Source: Corynebacterium lizhenjunii
GTDB lineage: Bacteria > Actinomycetota > Actinomycetes > Mycobacteriales > Mycobacteriaceae
Assembly: GCF_011038655.2 (NCBI RefSeq)
Contig: NZ_CP064954.1
Location: 1,488,001-1,552,000, forward strand
DNA length: 64,000 nt
Reading direction: 5' to 3'
Part shown: positions 39,125 to 48,083 of the stretch, piece after piece
Layout: each line of letters begins with the position of its first letter
Position numbering within the stretch: position 1 is the stretch's first letter
Notes under the pieces: model-generated
What the model was told of the DNA's origin: nothing
What the model saw: the letters and a program-made list of their open reading frames with translations, nothing else
Database searches by the model: none
Program-made: the position numbers and the translations under genes

Positions 39125-39811
39125 ATGAGCTCCATGTGGACTCAATTAGGCCCCCAGCTGTGGCCAGCATTCTGGATCACCATCCAGCTGACTTTTTGGT
39201 CCGCGCTTGGTGCAATGATCCTCGGCACCATCCTTACAGCCATGCGTGTGTCCCCCGTTGGAATTTTGCGCACGCTGTCCACCATCTACATCACCATCGT
39301 GCGCAACACGCCACTGACGCTGATCATTTTGTTCTGTTCCTTTGGTCTCTACCAGAACCTGGGCCTCACGTTGGCCAGCCGCGAGTCCTCCACCTTCTTG
39401 GTGGACAACAACTTCCGCCTGGCCATTGTGGGCTTTGTCATCTACACCAGCGCTTTTGTAGCCGAGTCGCTGCGCTCGGGCATCAACACAGTGGACTTCG
39501 GCCAAGCAGAAGCCGCCCGCTCCCTCGGGTTGAGCTTCAGCCAGACGTTTAGCACGATCATCTTCCCGCAGGCGGTACGCGCGGCCATAGTCCCGCTGGG
39601 CAACACACTGATCGCGCTAACCAAGAACACCACAATCGCCTCCGCCATTGGCGTGGCCGAAGCCTCCTTGCTGATGAAGTCGACGATTGAAATGCACGCC
39701 TCACAGCTGTTCGTCATCTTCTTCATCTTCGCTGTCGGCTTCATCGTACTGACCTTGCCGATGGGCCTCGGCCTGGGCAAACTTGCTGAGAACATGGCGG
39801 TGAAGAAGTAA
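39125..39811 (+). CDS. gluC: glutamate ABC transporter permease
   Basis: A 228-residue membrane subunit, the same length as C. glutamicum GluC, with about five membrane segments and the EAA loop [16 protein letters not shown] (about 138-153) that contacts GluA. Also visible are [19 protein letters not shown] and LVDNNFRLA. The ATG at 39125 has AAGGAG 5 nt upstream; an ATG 11 codons earlier has none. Its stop overlaps the gluD start (TAATG). Confidence 0.95.
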   Translation: MSSMWTQLGPQLWPAFWITIQLTFWSALGAMILGTILTAMRVSPVGILRTLSTIYITIVRNTPLTLIILFCSFGLYQNLGLTLASRESSTFLVDNNFRLAIVGFVIYTSAFVAESLRSGINTVDFGQAEAARSLGLSFSQTFSTIIFPQAVRAAIVPLGNTLIALTKNTTIASAIGVAEASLLMKSTIEMHASQLFVIFFIFAVGFIVLTLPMGLGLGKLAENMAVKK

Positions 39812-40749
39812 TGTCTACCCGCGCAACAGTTCTTTACGATGCCCCCGGCCCGAAAGCTCGGCGCAATAACCGCATCTTTACCGCACTCACCCTGGTGCTA
39901 GCGTTGGCTGCCGCCGCATGGGTGCTAGCTAAACTCAACTCCCGCGGCCAGCTGGCGGCAGATCTGTGGACTCCATTCCTTAACTCCCAGACGTGGACCA
40001 CGTACCTGCTCCCGGGTCTCAAAGGCACGCTGCTATCCGCCTTCGCATCAATCCTGTTGGCCCTGGTCTTTGGTGTCATTTTTGGTCTGGGACGTCTCAG
40101 TGAGTCCCGGATCATCCGCGGCTTCTGTGGAGTGGTGGTGGAGTTCTTCCGCGCCATCCCTGTGCTCTTGCTGATGATCTTTGCTTACCAGTTTTTTGCC
40201 GTCTACAACCTGGTGCCGTCGAAGAAACTAGCGTTTAGCGCCGTTGTTTTTGCACTGACGCTCTACAACGGTTCCGTAATTGCGGAAATTCTCCGCTCTG
40301 GTATCAAGTCACTGCCCAAAGGTCAGACGGAGGCAGCGCGCGCATTGGGACTGTCGCACCGGCAGACCATGTTTACAGTGCTTCTACCGCAGGCAGTTGC
40401 CGCAATGTTGCCAGCGTTGATTTCGCAGATGGTCATCGCTTTGAAGGACTCCGCTCTGGGCTACCAGATTGGCTACGTGGAAGTGGTTCGCTCCGGTATC
40501 CAGTCGGCGTCTTATAACAAGAACTACCTGGCTTCCTTAGTTGTGGTGGCCATCATTATGATCCTCATCAACTGGGCGCTTACCACCTTGGCGCAGCGTA
40601 TCGAACGCCAACTTCGGGCCGGCCGTGCGCGCCGTAATATCGTCGCAGCAGTTCCCCACCACCCGGACCAGGGCCTTGAGACTAAGGACCAGGTCAATGC
40701 GGACTGGCACGCCCCCGGCTACAAGGAAATCCGCAACCCCGCCGAGTAG
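39811..40749 (+). CDS. gluD: glutamate ABC transporter permease
   Basis: The second permease subunit. It has 312 residues, with about five membrane segments, the EAA loop [16 protein letters not shown] near 171-186, and a cytosolic C-terminal tail rich in Arg and His. It starts on the last base of gluC's stop codon (TAATG), so translation is coupled. Its last 31 bp overlap the end of recX on the other strand. Confidence 0.95.
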   Translation: MSTRATVLYDAPGPKARRNNRIFTALTLVLALAAAAWVLAKLNSRGQLAADLWTPFLNSQTWTTYLLPGLKGTLLSAFASILLALVFGVIFGLGRLSESRIIRGFCGVVVEFFRAIPVLLLMIFAYQFFAVYNLVPSKKLAFSAVVFALTLYNGSVIAEILRSGIKSLPKGQTEAARALGLSHRQTMFTVLLPQAVAAMLPALISQMVIALKDSALGYQIGYVEVVRSGIQSASYNKNYLASLVVVAIIMILINWALTTLAQRIERQLRAGRARRNIVAAVPHHPDQGLETKDQVNADWHAPGYKEIRNPAE

Positions 40750-41345
40750 TCCTCGCCTAACTCCGCTAGGCGCTCGTCCAAGGCCTCCTTGGAAATGCGC
40801 AGCGAAGCGCCAAGCGGGAAACCCCGGCGCTGGAGCACCCCGACTATCCTGCGCAGGGCCTTATCCCGTTCGGCCCTGTCCGCAGGCGGCTCTTTAATAC
40901 TGCGGGCCTTCTTACGCGCCAGTGACCACATGATTGATTCTTCAGAGTCCTCAGTCACCTGCTCCAGTGCGGCGGCGCGATCCGCAGCTGAGACGCCCTT
41001 TTCTTGCAACTCACGGTCAAGTGCGGCGGCGGACTTTCCGCGCATGTGATGGCGCTGGCGCACCCACTCGTGTGCGAAGAAGGCGTCGTCCATCAGCCCC
41101 ACTCGGGCGAGGTCTTCTAGGACCTCATCCACCAATTCAGGGTCACACTCCGCGTCTATGAGTCTCTGGCGAAGCTCATGGCGCGACCGTGCCCGCTGGT
41201 CGAGTAAGCGCAGCGCTCGTGCCCGCACCGGCGCCTTGGCTTCTTCGGCGGTGGGATCAAACAGTGCGCCGCGGCCCTCACCGGCCTCAAACTCCTCCAG
41301 CGCACGACGTAATTGGGCAATCTTATCTGGGGCCGGTTCCGCCAC
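40719..41345 (-). CDS. recX: regulatory protein RecX
   Basis: A modulator that inhibits RecA filament growth. It has 208 residues, built of helical RecX repeats: [19 protein letters not shown] (about 42-60), [20 protein letters not shown] and RILRIVG-type C-terminal helices. The GTG at 41345 is chosen for AAGGGA 9 nt upstream; a start 17 codons earlier lacks a site. It lies downstream of recA on the same strand with a 150-bp gap. The 3' end overlaps gluD tail-to-tail by 31 bp. Confidence 0.9.
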   Translation of the reverse strand: MAEPAPDKIAQLRRALEEFEAGEGRGALFDPTAEEAKAPVRARALRLLDQRARSRHELRQRLIDAECDPELVDEVLEDLARVGLMDDAFFAHEWVRQRHHMRGKSAAALDRELQEKGVSAADRAAALEQVTEDSEESIMWSLARKKARSIKEPPADRAERDKALRRIVGVLQRRGFPLGASLRISKEALDERLAELGEDYSAGLRISL

Positions 41346-41495
41346 AGCACTTCCCTTCTCTTCCCAAGCCACTATCCCCATCAAAGCCCAGAACACTTCC
41401 TGGACTCCGAGTGGAGCGCCTAGGCCAGCACCACCTGAGCCAACGCCTCGGGCGCCATCTCAAGCGCAGTCTGAGCTGCTACCTTGGCCATCGGA

Positions 41496-42647
41496 TTAGT
41501 CATCATCAAAGTCGACCGTGGGGACAAACTCCACGGACTCATCGCTCAAGGGATCATCGCCCTTGCCATCCGTGGAGGCCTGCCCATCAGCGCCCTCCGC
41601 ATCCTCTTCTACAGCGGCATCAGGCCCCACACCGGCCTTGGCCAGGATCTTCTTTTCGATCTCGTCTGCCAGCTCCGTGTTTTCCTTGAGGAACCTGCGC
41701 ACCTTATCCTTGCCCTGTCCCAGCTGCTCACCTTCATAGGTAAACCAAGAGCCAGCCTTTTTGACCACCCCAAAATCCACGCCCAGATCCACCAGGGTGG
41801 ATTCCCGGGAGATGCCCTCGCCGTAGTAAATGTCGAACTCCACGGTCTTGAACGGCGGCGATACCTTGTTCTTTACCACCTTGAGTTTGGTGCGGGCACC
41901 GATGGCGTCCTGACCATCCTTCAGAGTCAGCACCCTGCGAATATCGCAGCGAACGGAGGCATAGAACTTCAGCGCCTTACCACCGGTGGTGGTCTCCGGG
42001 GAGCCGAACATCACACCGATCTTCTCGCGTAGCTGATTAATAAAAATGGCGGTCGTCCCGGAGTTGTACAGCGCACCGGTCATCTTGCGCAGGGCCTGGG
42101 ACATCAGTCGCGCTTGCAGACCAACGTGGCTATCACCCATGTCACCTTCGATTTCCGCCTTGGGCGTGAGCGCAGCGACGGAGTCGATGACAATAATGTC
42201 AATCGCGCCAGAGCGCACCAGCATATCGGCAATCTCCAGTGCTTGCTCACCGGTATCCGGCTGGGAAACTAGGAGGTTATCGGTATCCACACCCAAAGCC
42301 CGGGCGTACTCCGGGTCCAGCGCGTGCTCAGCGTCAATGAACGCGGCAATTCCGCCGCCTTTTTGCGCCGAGGCAATGGCATGCAGAGCCACCGTGGTCT
42401 TACCGGAAGACTCCGGACCGTAGATTTCTACAATTCGCCCACGCGGGAACCCGCCGATACCCAGGGCAATATCAATGGCGGTGTTACCGGAGGAAATGGC
42501 ACTAATAGGAGGGCGTTTATCATCGCCCAAGCGCATGATAGCGCCCTTACCAAAATCCTTCTCGATCTTTTCCATCGCGGCACTCAGGGCCTTTTTGCGG
42601 TCAGCTCCCGTTGCAACCGTTACGGCCTTCTTGCTTTTTGCAGCCAT
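41496..42647 (-). CDS. recA: recombinase RecA
   Basis: Forms filaments on single-stranded DNA for strand exchange and triggers LexA cleavage. It has 383 residues. Walker A is [12 protein letters not shown] (about 76-87), Walker [12 protein letters not shown], loop L2 near [20 protein letters not shown]. The C-terminal tail is acidic (EEDAEGAD and DDD at the end). AAGGAA lies 10 nt before the ATG. recX follows; lexA is 26 kb away in the same window. Confidence 0.97.
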   Translation of the reverse strand: MAAKSKKAVTVATGADRKKALSAAMEKIEKDFGKGAIMRLGDDKRPPISAISSGNTAIDIALGIGGFPRGRIVEIYGPESSGKTTVALHAIASAQKGGGIAAFIDAEHALDPEYARALGVDTDNLLVSQPDTGEQALEIADMLVRSGAIDIIVIDSVAALTPKAEIEGDMGDSHVGLQARLMSQALRKMTGALYNSGTTAIFINQLREKIGVMFGSPETTTGGKALKFYASVRCDIRRVLTLKDGQDAIGARTKLKVVKNKVSPPFKTVEFDIYYGEGISRESTLVDLGVDFGVVKKAGSWFTYEGEQLGQGKDKVRRFLKENTELADEIEKKILAKAGVGPDAAVEEDAEGADGQASTDGKGDDPLSDESVEFVPTVDFDDD

Positions 42648-43026
42648 TTTTCCAGTTCCTTAACGTCGTTTTCTTGATTGTGTGGTTTTGTTTATGTGGA
42701 TGTAATTATGGACAGCGAGCCCAGGCAGGCCCCATACCTTCTTAGACTGCAGTTAGACCTCAAAGGATCCACGCACCGCAGACTTTTTAGGGATTTCCCG
42801 CTACGGGTACCAGTACGGGCTCTACACTACAGCCAGGCATGGACACCCCACCCATACTAGACGGTCACCTGTTCGATTTCCAAGCGCAGGCGCGCGTGTT
42901 GAAAGCCAAAGCACCAACCCAGTCGAACAAGGGCACAGCCTCCTGCAGTGCAACCTGCCCGGAGCAAGACAACCTAACGCCGGGCGGCATCGTCAAGCAC
43001 CCAAGCCCTGCCCGGAGCAAGACAGC
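42648..43026. other. 379-bp region between recA and the DUF3046 gene
   Basis: It must hold the recA promoter on the minus strand; CATAAT near 42705-42710 is a possible -10. ACGGTCACCTGTTCGA (42861-42876) carries the conserved right half of a LexA box with a poor left half. Near the DUF3046 end lies a 53-bp spaced duplication (see repeat at 42955). No additional gene is supported. Confidence 0.4.
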
Positions 43027-43056
43027 CTAACGCCGCGCGGCATCATCAACGCCCAG
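42955..43056. repeat. 53-bp duplication of the DUF3046 gene 3' end
   Basis: CTGCCCGGAGCAAGACA begins at 42955 and again at 43008; about 45 of the next 49 bases match. The second copy contains the real last codons and stop of the DUF3046 gene (DDAARR-stop on the minus strand); the first repeats them downstream, including the stop codon. A recent tandem duplication. Confidence 0.8.
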
Positions 43057-43245
43057 GCGCCGCTCAGCAGGAACCTCAAAGTCGTCACAGAGCGCCTCCC
43101 AGACCGCCCGCGGGTCCACACCGCGCTCAATGAGCTCATCAGCCGTACCACCCATTTCAGCCAGCACGTGCGAGTGTGCAATCCACTTGCCTTCGTGCTC
43201 CCCAAATTCATCAACCATCAGCTGGTGAAACTCCGTCAAACGCAT
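43027..43245 (-). CDS. DUF3046 domain-containing protein
   Basis: A 72-residue soluble actinobacterial protein of unknown function, typically encoded just upstream of recA. It begins MRLTEFHQLMVDEFGE and ends with WEALCDDFEVP and a short basic tail. The ATG at 43245 has TAGACT 7 nt upstream (43253-43258), so the transcript is probably leaderless; the longer open frame would read through that promoter. Its 3' end has been duplicated downstream. Confidence 0.85.
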   Translation of the reverse strand: MRLTEFHQLMVDEFGEHEGKWIAHSHVLAEMGGTADELIERGVDPRAVWEALCDDFEVPAERRLGVDDAARR

Positions 43246-43314
43246 GGCACCTAGTCTAGACTCGCCGCCGTCTTTACCCCCTTTACCCCCTCCCGCTAGT
43301 ACAACCGACCAGCA

Positions 43315-43327
43315 TGAACACTGTTCA
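43315..43327. promoter_or_regulatory. probable BioQ operator upstream of bioY
   Basis: TGAACACTGTTCA is a perfect 13-bp palindrome about 50 bp before bioY. The C. glutamicum biotin repressor BioQ binds a 13-bp site of the form TGAAC-N3-GTT(A/C)-; this site fits. It lies upstream of the bioY -10 (TATGGT, 43365-43370) and could also affect the divergent DUF3046 gene. Confidence 0.7.
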
Positions 43328-43378
43328 AAACGTGCCATAGGCTGCAATGTTTAGCCATCACTGCTATGGTCATGGTCC

Positions 43379-43990
43379 ATGAAAAAGAACTCTATCGCTA
43401 CCGACATCGCCTATGTAGCCGTCTTCACCGCACTGGTTATCGTTCTCGCATTTGTCTCCATCCCCGTTGGCACCGCAGGTGTGCCCATCGTCCTCCAAAA
43501 CGCCGCGCTCATCCTCGCGGGCCTGGTGCTCGGCGGACGCCGTGGCCTATTCGTGGGCCTGCTTTTCTTGTTCCTCGGCCTGGCCTTGCCGGTATTGGCT
43601 GGCGGCGGAACCACGTTGCGCGCCCTGGCTGGCCCCACCGCCGGCTACATCATCGGCTACATCATCTCCCCCGCCGTCACCGGGCTTATAGCCTACCGGG
43701 CCCCGCGCAACAAGGCCGGAATGGCCATCACCCTGACCCTCGCGGCCATCGTCGGCCTATTCATCCAGTACTCCTGTGGTGTCGTCGGTTTGATGGTGCG
43801 CTCCGGGCTCGACTTGGGAGCAGCAATCGGCGCCAACGTTGCCTTCCTGCTGCCGGATACCGCCAAGCTAGTCGTCGCCGTCATTATCGCACTCGGTGTC
43901 CATTCCGCTTTCCCGGATCTTATGGGTCGGCGCCCCCGGGCCTCCCAGGCCCCAATGTCCGCACAGCCAGAGGCTTCTGCCCTTGCCTAA
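43379..43990 (+). CDS. bioY: biotin ECF transporter substrate-binding subunit BioY
   Basis: The membrane S-component that binds biotin. It has 203 residues and six predicted membrane segments, with family motifs VPIVLQNAALILAGLVLGGR and GPTAGYIIGYI. TATGGT ends 8 nt before the ATG, so the mRNA may be leaderless; a BioQ-like palindrome lies upstream. The 3' end overlaps bioM by 8 bp. Corynebacteria are usually biotin auxotrophs, so bioYMN is the likely biotin supply. Confidence 0.95.
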   Translation: MKKNSIATDIAYVAVFTALVIVLAFVSIPVGTAGVPIVLQNAALILAGLVLGGRRGLFVGLLFLFLGLALPVLAGGGTTLRALAGPTAGYIIGYIISPAVTGLIAYRAPRNKAGMAITLTLAAIVGLFIQYSCGVVGLMVRSGLDLGAAIGANVAFLLPDTAKLVVAVIIALGVHSAFPDLMGRRPRASQAPMSAQPEASALA

Positions 43991-44675
43991 GGTCACGTTC
44001 TCCCAGGTTCAGGTCCGCTATGATGAGTCCCTCATTCTGGACAACATCAATCTCTGCCTTAGCGAACACCGCATTGGCATTATTGGCTCCAATGGTGGCG
44101 GCAAATCCACCCTCACCAGGCTCATCAATGGTCTAGAAGAGCCCACCTCCGGCACTGTTACCGTGGATGGACGCGATGTTGCAACGCATGGCAAGGAGAT
44201 ACGCCAACAGGTTGGCTTTGTGTTCTCAGACGCCGAGAACCAAATCGTCATGCCCAACGTCCGCGACGACGTGGCCTTTTCGCTGCGCCGCTTCAAACTG
44301 CCCAAGCCCGAGCGCGAAGCCCGGGTGGATGCCGCCTTGGCCCGCTTTGGGCTGACAGACTTGGCCCAGCAGTCGCCGCACACCCTCTCTGGCGGGCAGA
44401 AGCAGCTATTAGCCCTGGCCGCAGTCCTGGTCATTGACCCCGTGCTCATTATCGCCGATGAGCCCACCACCTTGCTCGATCTGCGCAACCGTGACCGCAT
44501 TCAGCGAGAGTTCGCCGCCTTGGACCAGCAGCTCATTGTGGTCACTCACGATCTGGGTATCCTCAGCGACTTCGACCGCGTGATCTGTATTGACAACCAC
44601 CGCATCGCCGCCGATGGACAGCCAGCCGAGGTCATCGCCTTCTACCGCGACCTCATGGCCCAACGCCCCCTGTAA
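43983..44675 (+). CDS. bioM: biotin ECF transporter ATPase BioM
   Basis: The energising ATPase of the biotin importer. It has 230 residues. Walker A is GSNGGGKSTLTRLINGL (about 35-51), signature LSGGQKQLLALAAVL, Walker B VLIIADEPTTLLD and His switch VVTHDLG. The start is the TTG at 43983, 8 bp inside bioY, with AGAGGC upstream; this gives the family's usual length of about 230. Longer frames only read through bioY in another phase. Confidence 0.92.
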   Translation: MPKVTFSQVQVRYDESLILDNINLCLSEHRIGIIGSNGGGKSTLTRLINGLEEPTSGTVTVDGRDVATHGKEIRQQVGFVFSDAENQIVMPNVRDDVAFSLRRFKLPKPEREARVDAALARFGLTDLAQQSPHTLSGGQKQLLALAAVLVIDPVLIIADEPTTLLDLRNRDRIQREFAALDQQLIVVTHDLGILSDFDRVICIDNHRIAADGQPAEVIAFYRDLMAQRPL

Positions 44676-44696
44676 TTGCTTCAGCTTTAGCTTGCT

Positions 44697-44726
44697 GGGC
44701 TTGAACTTGCCGGGTTTGAACTTGCC
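44697..44726. repeat. tandem repeat, 15 bp x 2, between bioM and bioN
   Basis: GGGCTTGAACTTGCC (44697) and GGGTTTGAACTTGCC (44712) differ by one base. The second copy runs directly into an intergenic copy of the TGCCGATGCCCCC motif (44723-44735). Confidence 0.8.
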
Positions 44727-44798
44727 GATGCCCCCTTCCCCTCACTCACCTTCCCCTCACCCGCCTTTGACCCGCACTTGCTGTTTTAAGAGGTTGCC

Positions 44799-45422
44799 AT
44801 GCCCCAACGTCGCACTACCCTGCCGCTATCTGTCTATGTAGCTGGTGACAGTGTTATCCACAAGATGAAGCCCAGCCACAAAATTGGGTTGCTCATGGTC
44901 TTTGTCTTGGTCACTAGCGTGGCTTTTCGCACCATAGCGTTGGGGCTCGTTGCGGTGGCGATAATTGCGGTGCTCTACGTGGTGGCCCGTATTCCATATC
45001 GCGTTGCGCTGAGTCAGCTGTGGCCCCCTTTGCTTATTTTGGTACCCCTGGCGGCCTTCCAATGGTGGGCTAAAGACTTCACTTATGCAGCAACGATGTT
45101 TTTGACCATCTTCGCAGCAATGATGGCCGCCTTCCTACTCACGCTGACTTCTACCGTCGATGCCATCATGGAGTCATTGGAAGACAGCCTGCGCCCCCTG
45201 GCTCGCTTCGGCGTCCCGGTAGATACCATTAGCCTGGCGATGGCGCTGACCATCCGGCTAATCCCCCTGATGTTTGAGACGGTCTATGAGGTCCTCGATG
45301 CCCGTAAGGCCCGGGGCGCAGGTTTTTCCCCCACTGCCTTTGGCACCCCGGTGCTTATTCGTTCAATCCGCCGCGCTCGCGCCATCGGTGAGGCTCTCCA
45401 GGCCCGCGGCGTGGGCGACTAA
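44799..45422 (+). CDS. bioN: biotin ECF transporter transmembrane subunit BioN
   Basis: The T-component that couples BioM to BioY. It has 207 residues with four to five membrane segments and the coupling helix region EDSLRPLARFGVPVDTISLA with the ECF Ala-Arg-Gly signature in LDARKARGAGFS. AGAGG lies 7 nt before the ATG. It is separated from bioM by 123 bp containing a short repeat, but the three genes most likely form one unit. Confidence 0.93.
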   Translation: MPQRRTTLPLSVYVAGDSVIHKMKPSHKIGLLMVFVLVTSVAFRTIALGLVAVAIIAVLYVVARIPYRVALSQLWPPLLILVPLAAFQWWAKDFTYAATMFLTIFAAMMAAFLLTLTSTVDAIMESLEDSLRPLARFGVPVDTISLAMALTIRLIPLMFETVYEVLDARKARGAGFSPTAFGTPVLIRSIRRARAIGEALQARGVGD

Positions 45423-45489
45423 CCCGAATTGGCTTATTTACCGTGCACAAGCTGACCCGCGCACGCGCCACTCCGGGAACTAGTCGCAT

Positions 45490-46362
45490 CTACTCCCCGC
45501 GCAGTTCGCGCAGGCGGGCCTGGACTGCGGCATCATCCACCCCAGCGGTATTAGGCTGCGCGGCCTGATCCGCCGCAGAACCAGAGGCCTTTGGGGCCTC
45601 GATCGCCTCCGCGGAAGAGGACTCTACCGCCTTGGGCTCCTTACCAGCGTTCATCTCTGCGCGAATCTGCTCCAAGCGCGAATGGCCGGCCATCTGGATA
45701 CCGGACTGCTGGACTTCATGCATGCGCGCTTCCACCGAGTTTCCGGCCAGCTCAGCCTGACCCAGGGCCTTGGCGTAGCGGCGCTCAATCTTATCGCGCA
45801 CCGAATCCAGCGACGGCGTGTTGGTGTTGGTTAGCTCACTCATAGAGCCCAGGGATTCGGAGACCTTTTCCTGCATCTTCGCCTGCTCTAGCTGGGAGAG
45901 CAGCTTGGAGCGCTCGTTTACCTTCTCCCGCAGTGCTGCGGCGTTGCGCTCTACCGCCTGGCGGGCCTGGGTGGCCTGCTGCAGTGCCTGATCGTGCAAC
46001 TTCTTGGTGTCTTCGACTGCCTGCTCTGCAGTTACCAGCTGCGCGGCAAAAGCCTCTGCGGCGTTTTCATACTCAACAGCCTTCGACTCGTTGCCGTTGG
46101 CGCGCTCTTTATCCGCCAACTCCAGCGCCTGGCGGGTATTAGCCTGAAGCTTTTCAATGTCACCAAGGCGGCGATTGAGCTGCATCTCTAACTGGCGCTG
46201 ATTACCGATGACCCCTGCAGCCTGCTGCGAGAGCTCCTGGTGCTGGCGCTGGGCTTCCTCAATAGCCTGCTCAATCTGGACCTTGGGATCCGCGTTTTCC
46301 TCAATCTTGGAGTCAAACAGCGCCATGAGGTACTTCCACGCCTTCACAAAAGGATTAGCCAT
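45490..46362 (-). CDS. pspA: PspA/IM30-family envelope stress protein
   Basis: A membrane-associated coiled-coil protein that protects the envelope. It has 290 residues and is almost wholly helical: the N-terminal amphipathic helix [16 protein letters not shown], then a long Gln/Glu/Ala-rich coiled coil to about 225, then a low-complexity tail. In mycobacteria the pspA homologue (Rv2744c) follows clgR and is activated by it; the same order is found here, with clgR 75 bp upstream on the same strand. Confidence 0.88.
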   Translation of the reverse strand: MANPFVKAWKYLMALFDSKIEENADPKVQIEQAIEEAQRQHQELSQQAAGVIGNQRQLEMQLNRRLGDIEKLQANTRQALELADKERANGNESKAVEYENAAEAFAAQLVTAEQAVEDTKKLHDQALQQATQARQAVERNAAALREKVNERSKLLSQLEQAKMQEKVSESLGSMSELTNTNTPSLDSVRDKIERRYAKALGQAELAGNSVEARMHEVQQSGIQMAGHSRLEQIRAEMNAGKEPKAVESSSAEAIEAPKASGSAADQAAQPNTAGVDDAAVQARLRELRGE

Positions 46363-46437
46363 GACTTCTTAAGACCTTTCTCTATCAGTAAAACTCAGTC
46401 TGCCCGTTAATAGTAGTGCTAACGCACGTCCGGCGCC

Positions 46438-46875
46438 TTAAGCCTCGCGGGCTGCAGGAACAGTGGAAGCCAATTCAGCGTCGACGCTAGGCATGACCAT
46501 GTTGCCCGCGGCTTCTAGCAAGACATCTGCCACTGTGGTGCCCAGACCGGCGCACACCGCCGCCAACATCTCTGAGGACACTTCTTTGCGCCCGCGCTCC
46601 AGCTCAGACAAGTACCCCGGCGAGACATGCGCAATCCCAGCCAGCTCCCGCAGCGTGATCCCCTTATCCGCCCGAAACGCCCGCAGAGTTAGACCCAAGG
46701 CTTCCCGCAGCAGCGGTTCTGGGGCCCGCTTGGCTGCGCCCTGGACCGCACTCATGCCATGGGCAGCAGAGCTGTCGGTGGCGCCACGATGTGCGCCGGG
46801 CCGGTGTCCTGCGGTCACGTGCATGCCAGGCCGGTGTGCGGAGGGTTGATCCAAGAGTGCTGTGGTTGTGTTCAT
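46438..46875 (-). CDS. clgR: ClgR, XRE-family activator of clp genes
   Basis: A transcriptional activator of the Clp protease and envelope-stress genes, itself a Clp substrate in C. glutamicum. It has 145 residues from the ATG at 46875 (AGGAG 6 nt upstream). The helix-turn-helix lies at about 60-105: FRADKGITLRELAGIAHVSP, then GYLSELERGRKEVSSEML. The C-terminus ends in small residues (VPAAREA), consistent with a degradation tag. The first 40 residues are His/Gly/Pro repeats not found in C. glutamicum ClgR; an internal ATG at 46755 would give a protein without them. Confidence 0.9.
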   Translation of the reverse strand: MNTTTALLDQPSAHRPGMHVTAGHRPGAHRGATDSSAAHGMSAVQGAAKRAPEPLLREALGLTLRAFRADKGITLRELAGIAHVSPGYLSELERGRKEVSSEMLAAVCAGLGTTVADVLLEAAGNMVMPSVDAELASTVPAAREA

Positions 46876-46921
46876 CACTACTCCTAACGTACCAAAGCTG
46901 TCCTTTGTTCCCGCGGGCCAG

Positions 46922-47482
46922 CTATCCCTGCGCGCGCACCGCCTCCAGCAGCACCTGGCAAGCACGTTCCACTGCGCCATAACGAATGCTTTGGCGTCCA
47001 CCGGCAAGCCCCTGGGCCTGGCGAGCACTCTCCAGGCCCGCGGGACCAGTGATACCGATAAAGACCGTTCCCGGCGGGTGTCCCTCCTGCAGGTCTGGAC
47101 CGGCCACTCCGGTTAAGGACACGGCCCAATCAGCGCCGCAATGCCTGCGCGCCGCGCGTGCCATTGCCAACGCCGTTTCCGCAGAGACTACGCCTTGACG
47201 CTCCAATTGCGCTAAGGGTTCTGCCAAGAAATGTGCCTTAACCTCAGTGGCATAGGTGACCAATCCGCCGCGCAAGACTGCCGATGCCCCCGGAACCGCC
47301 GCGCACGTTGCCGCGAACAATCCCGCGGTCAGCGACTCGCAACTAGCCAGCGTCCGCCCCCTGCCGGTCAGCTCCGTTACCACCTCGCGGGCCGCCAGCT
47401 CGGCGCGGGCTTGGAGCGCAGCGGCGCAAACCTCGGGCACGGGTGGAGAGGGAGGCTGAGGGGGTATCGGCAAGCTAGGCAC
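46922..47482 (-). CDS. cinA: CinA C-terminal domain protein (nicotinamide-nucleotide amidohydrolase)
   Basis: Probably deamidates NMN to nicotinate mononucleotide in pyridine-nucleotide recycling. It has 186 residues, only the C-terminal amidase domain of full CinA: TLASCESLTAGLFAATCAAV (about 44-63), GGLVTYATEVK and SLTGVAGPD. The first 18 residues are Pro-rich (SLPIPPQPPSPPVP) and encoded by a copy of the GGGGGTATCGGCA-type motif. The GTG at 47482 overlaps the pgsA stop by 8 bp, so translation is coupled. clgR lies downstream. Confidence 0.9.
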   Translation of the reverse strand: MPSLPIPPQPPSPPVPEVCAAALQARAELAAREVVTELTGRGRTLASCESLTAGLFAATCAAVPGASAVLRGGLVTYATEVKAHFLAEPLAQLERQGVVSAETALAMARAARRHCGADWAVSLTGVAGPDLQEGHPPGTVFIGITGPAGLESARQAQGLAGGRQSIRYGAVERACQVLLEAVRAQG

Positions 47483-48047
47483 GGGAGTTCTCCCGGTAGC
47501 CGTCGACCAAATACTGTACGCCGGTGACCACGGTAACCACCACAGCCAGCAACATGACCATCAACGCCACCGGATCCATCCAACCGGGCAGCGGGCACAG
47601 GTACAGGGCCACCGCGAAAGACTGCAGCACAGTCTTGAGTTTGCCGCCCTTGGAAGCGGGAACCACCTTGCCCTGGCGCAGCATGAACATGCGCCACAGG
47701 GTGATGCCGAACTCACGGAACAAAATGACCGCGGTAATCCACCACGGCAGACCATAAGCCAGGTTCAGACACACCAAAGCGGTGGCCATCAGGGCTTTAT
47801 CAGCAATCGGGTCCATGATCTTGCCAAAGTCCGTAATCAGATTACGGGCCCGGGCGATGTCGCCGTCGATCTTATCGGTAATCATCAACAGCACGAAGAG
47901 CGAAAAGCTCCACCACACGTAGCCGCGCAGCGCCAGCCAGGCAAAAACTGGAATGAATACAATGCGTGCGCAAGTCAGCACATTGGGAAGATTCCAGTTA
48001 GAGGGCTTGTCGTGTGCTGCAGAAGAGGTGGAATTCGCGTCAGTCAC
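47475..48047 (-). CDS. pgsA: CDP-diacylglycerol-glycerol-3-phosphate 3-phosphatidyltransferase
   Basis: Makes phosphatidylglycerophosphate at the membrane. It has 190 residues with about five membrane segments and the CDP-alcohol phosphotransferase motif D-G-x2-A-R-x8-G-x3-D-x3-D, seen as DGDIARARNLITDFGKIMD. The GTG at 48047 is preceded after 6 nt by TATGAT (48054-48059), so the mRNA is leaderless; longer frames would cross the divergent yciI-like gene. The stop overlaps cinA by 8 bp. Mycobacteria keep the same pgsA3-clgR-pspA neighbourhood. Confidence 0.92.
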   Translation of the reverse strand: MTDANSTSSAAHDKPSNWNLPNVLTCARIVFIPVFAWLALRGYVWWSFSLFVLLMITDKIDGDIARARNLITDFGKIMDPIADKALMATALVCLNLAYGLPWWITAVILFREFGITLWRMFMLRQGKVVPASKGGKLKTVLQSFAVALYLCPLPGWMDPVALMVMLLAVVVTVVTGVQYLVDGYRENSRA

Positions 48048-48083
48048 GCCCCCATCATACCTATAGACCACTATGCTGGCCTC
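48048..48083. promoter_or_regulatory. 36-bp divergent pair of leaderless promoters (pgsA / YciI)
   Basis: Between the two start codons lie only 36 bp. The pgsA -10 is TATGAT on the minus strand (48054-48059) and the YciI gene -10 is TATGCT on the plus strand (48072-48077), each 6 nt from its start codon and 12 bp apart. Each -35 region must lie inside the other gene, so the two promoters compete for space. Confidence 0.7.
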
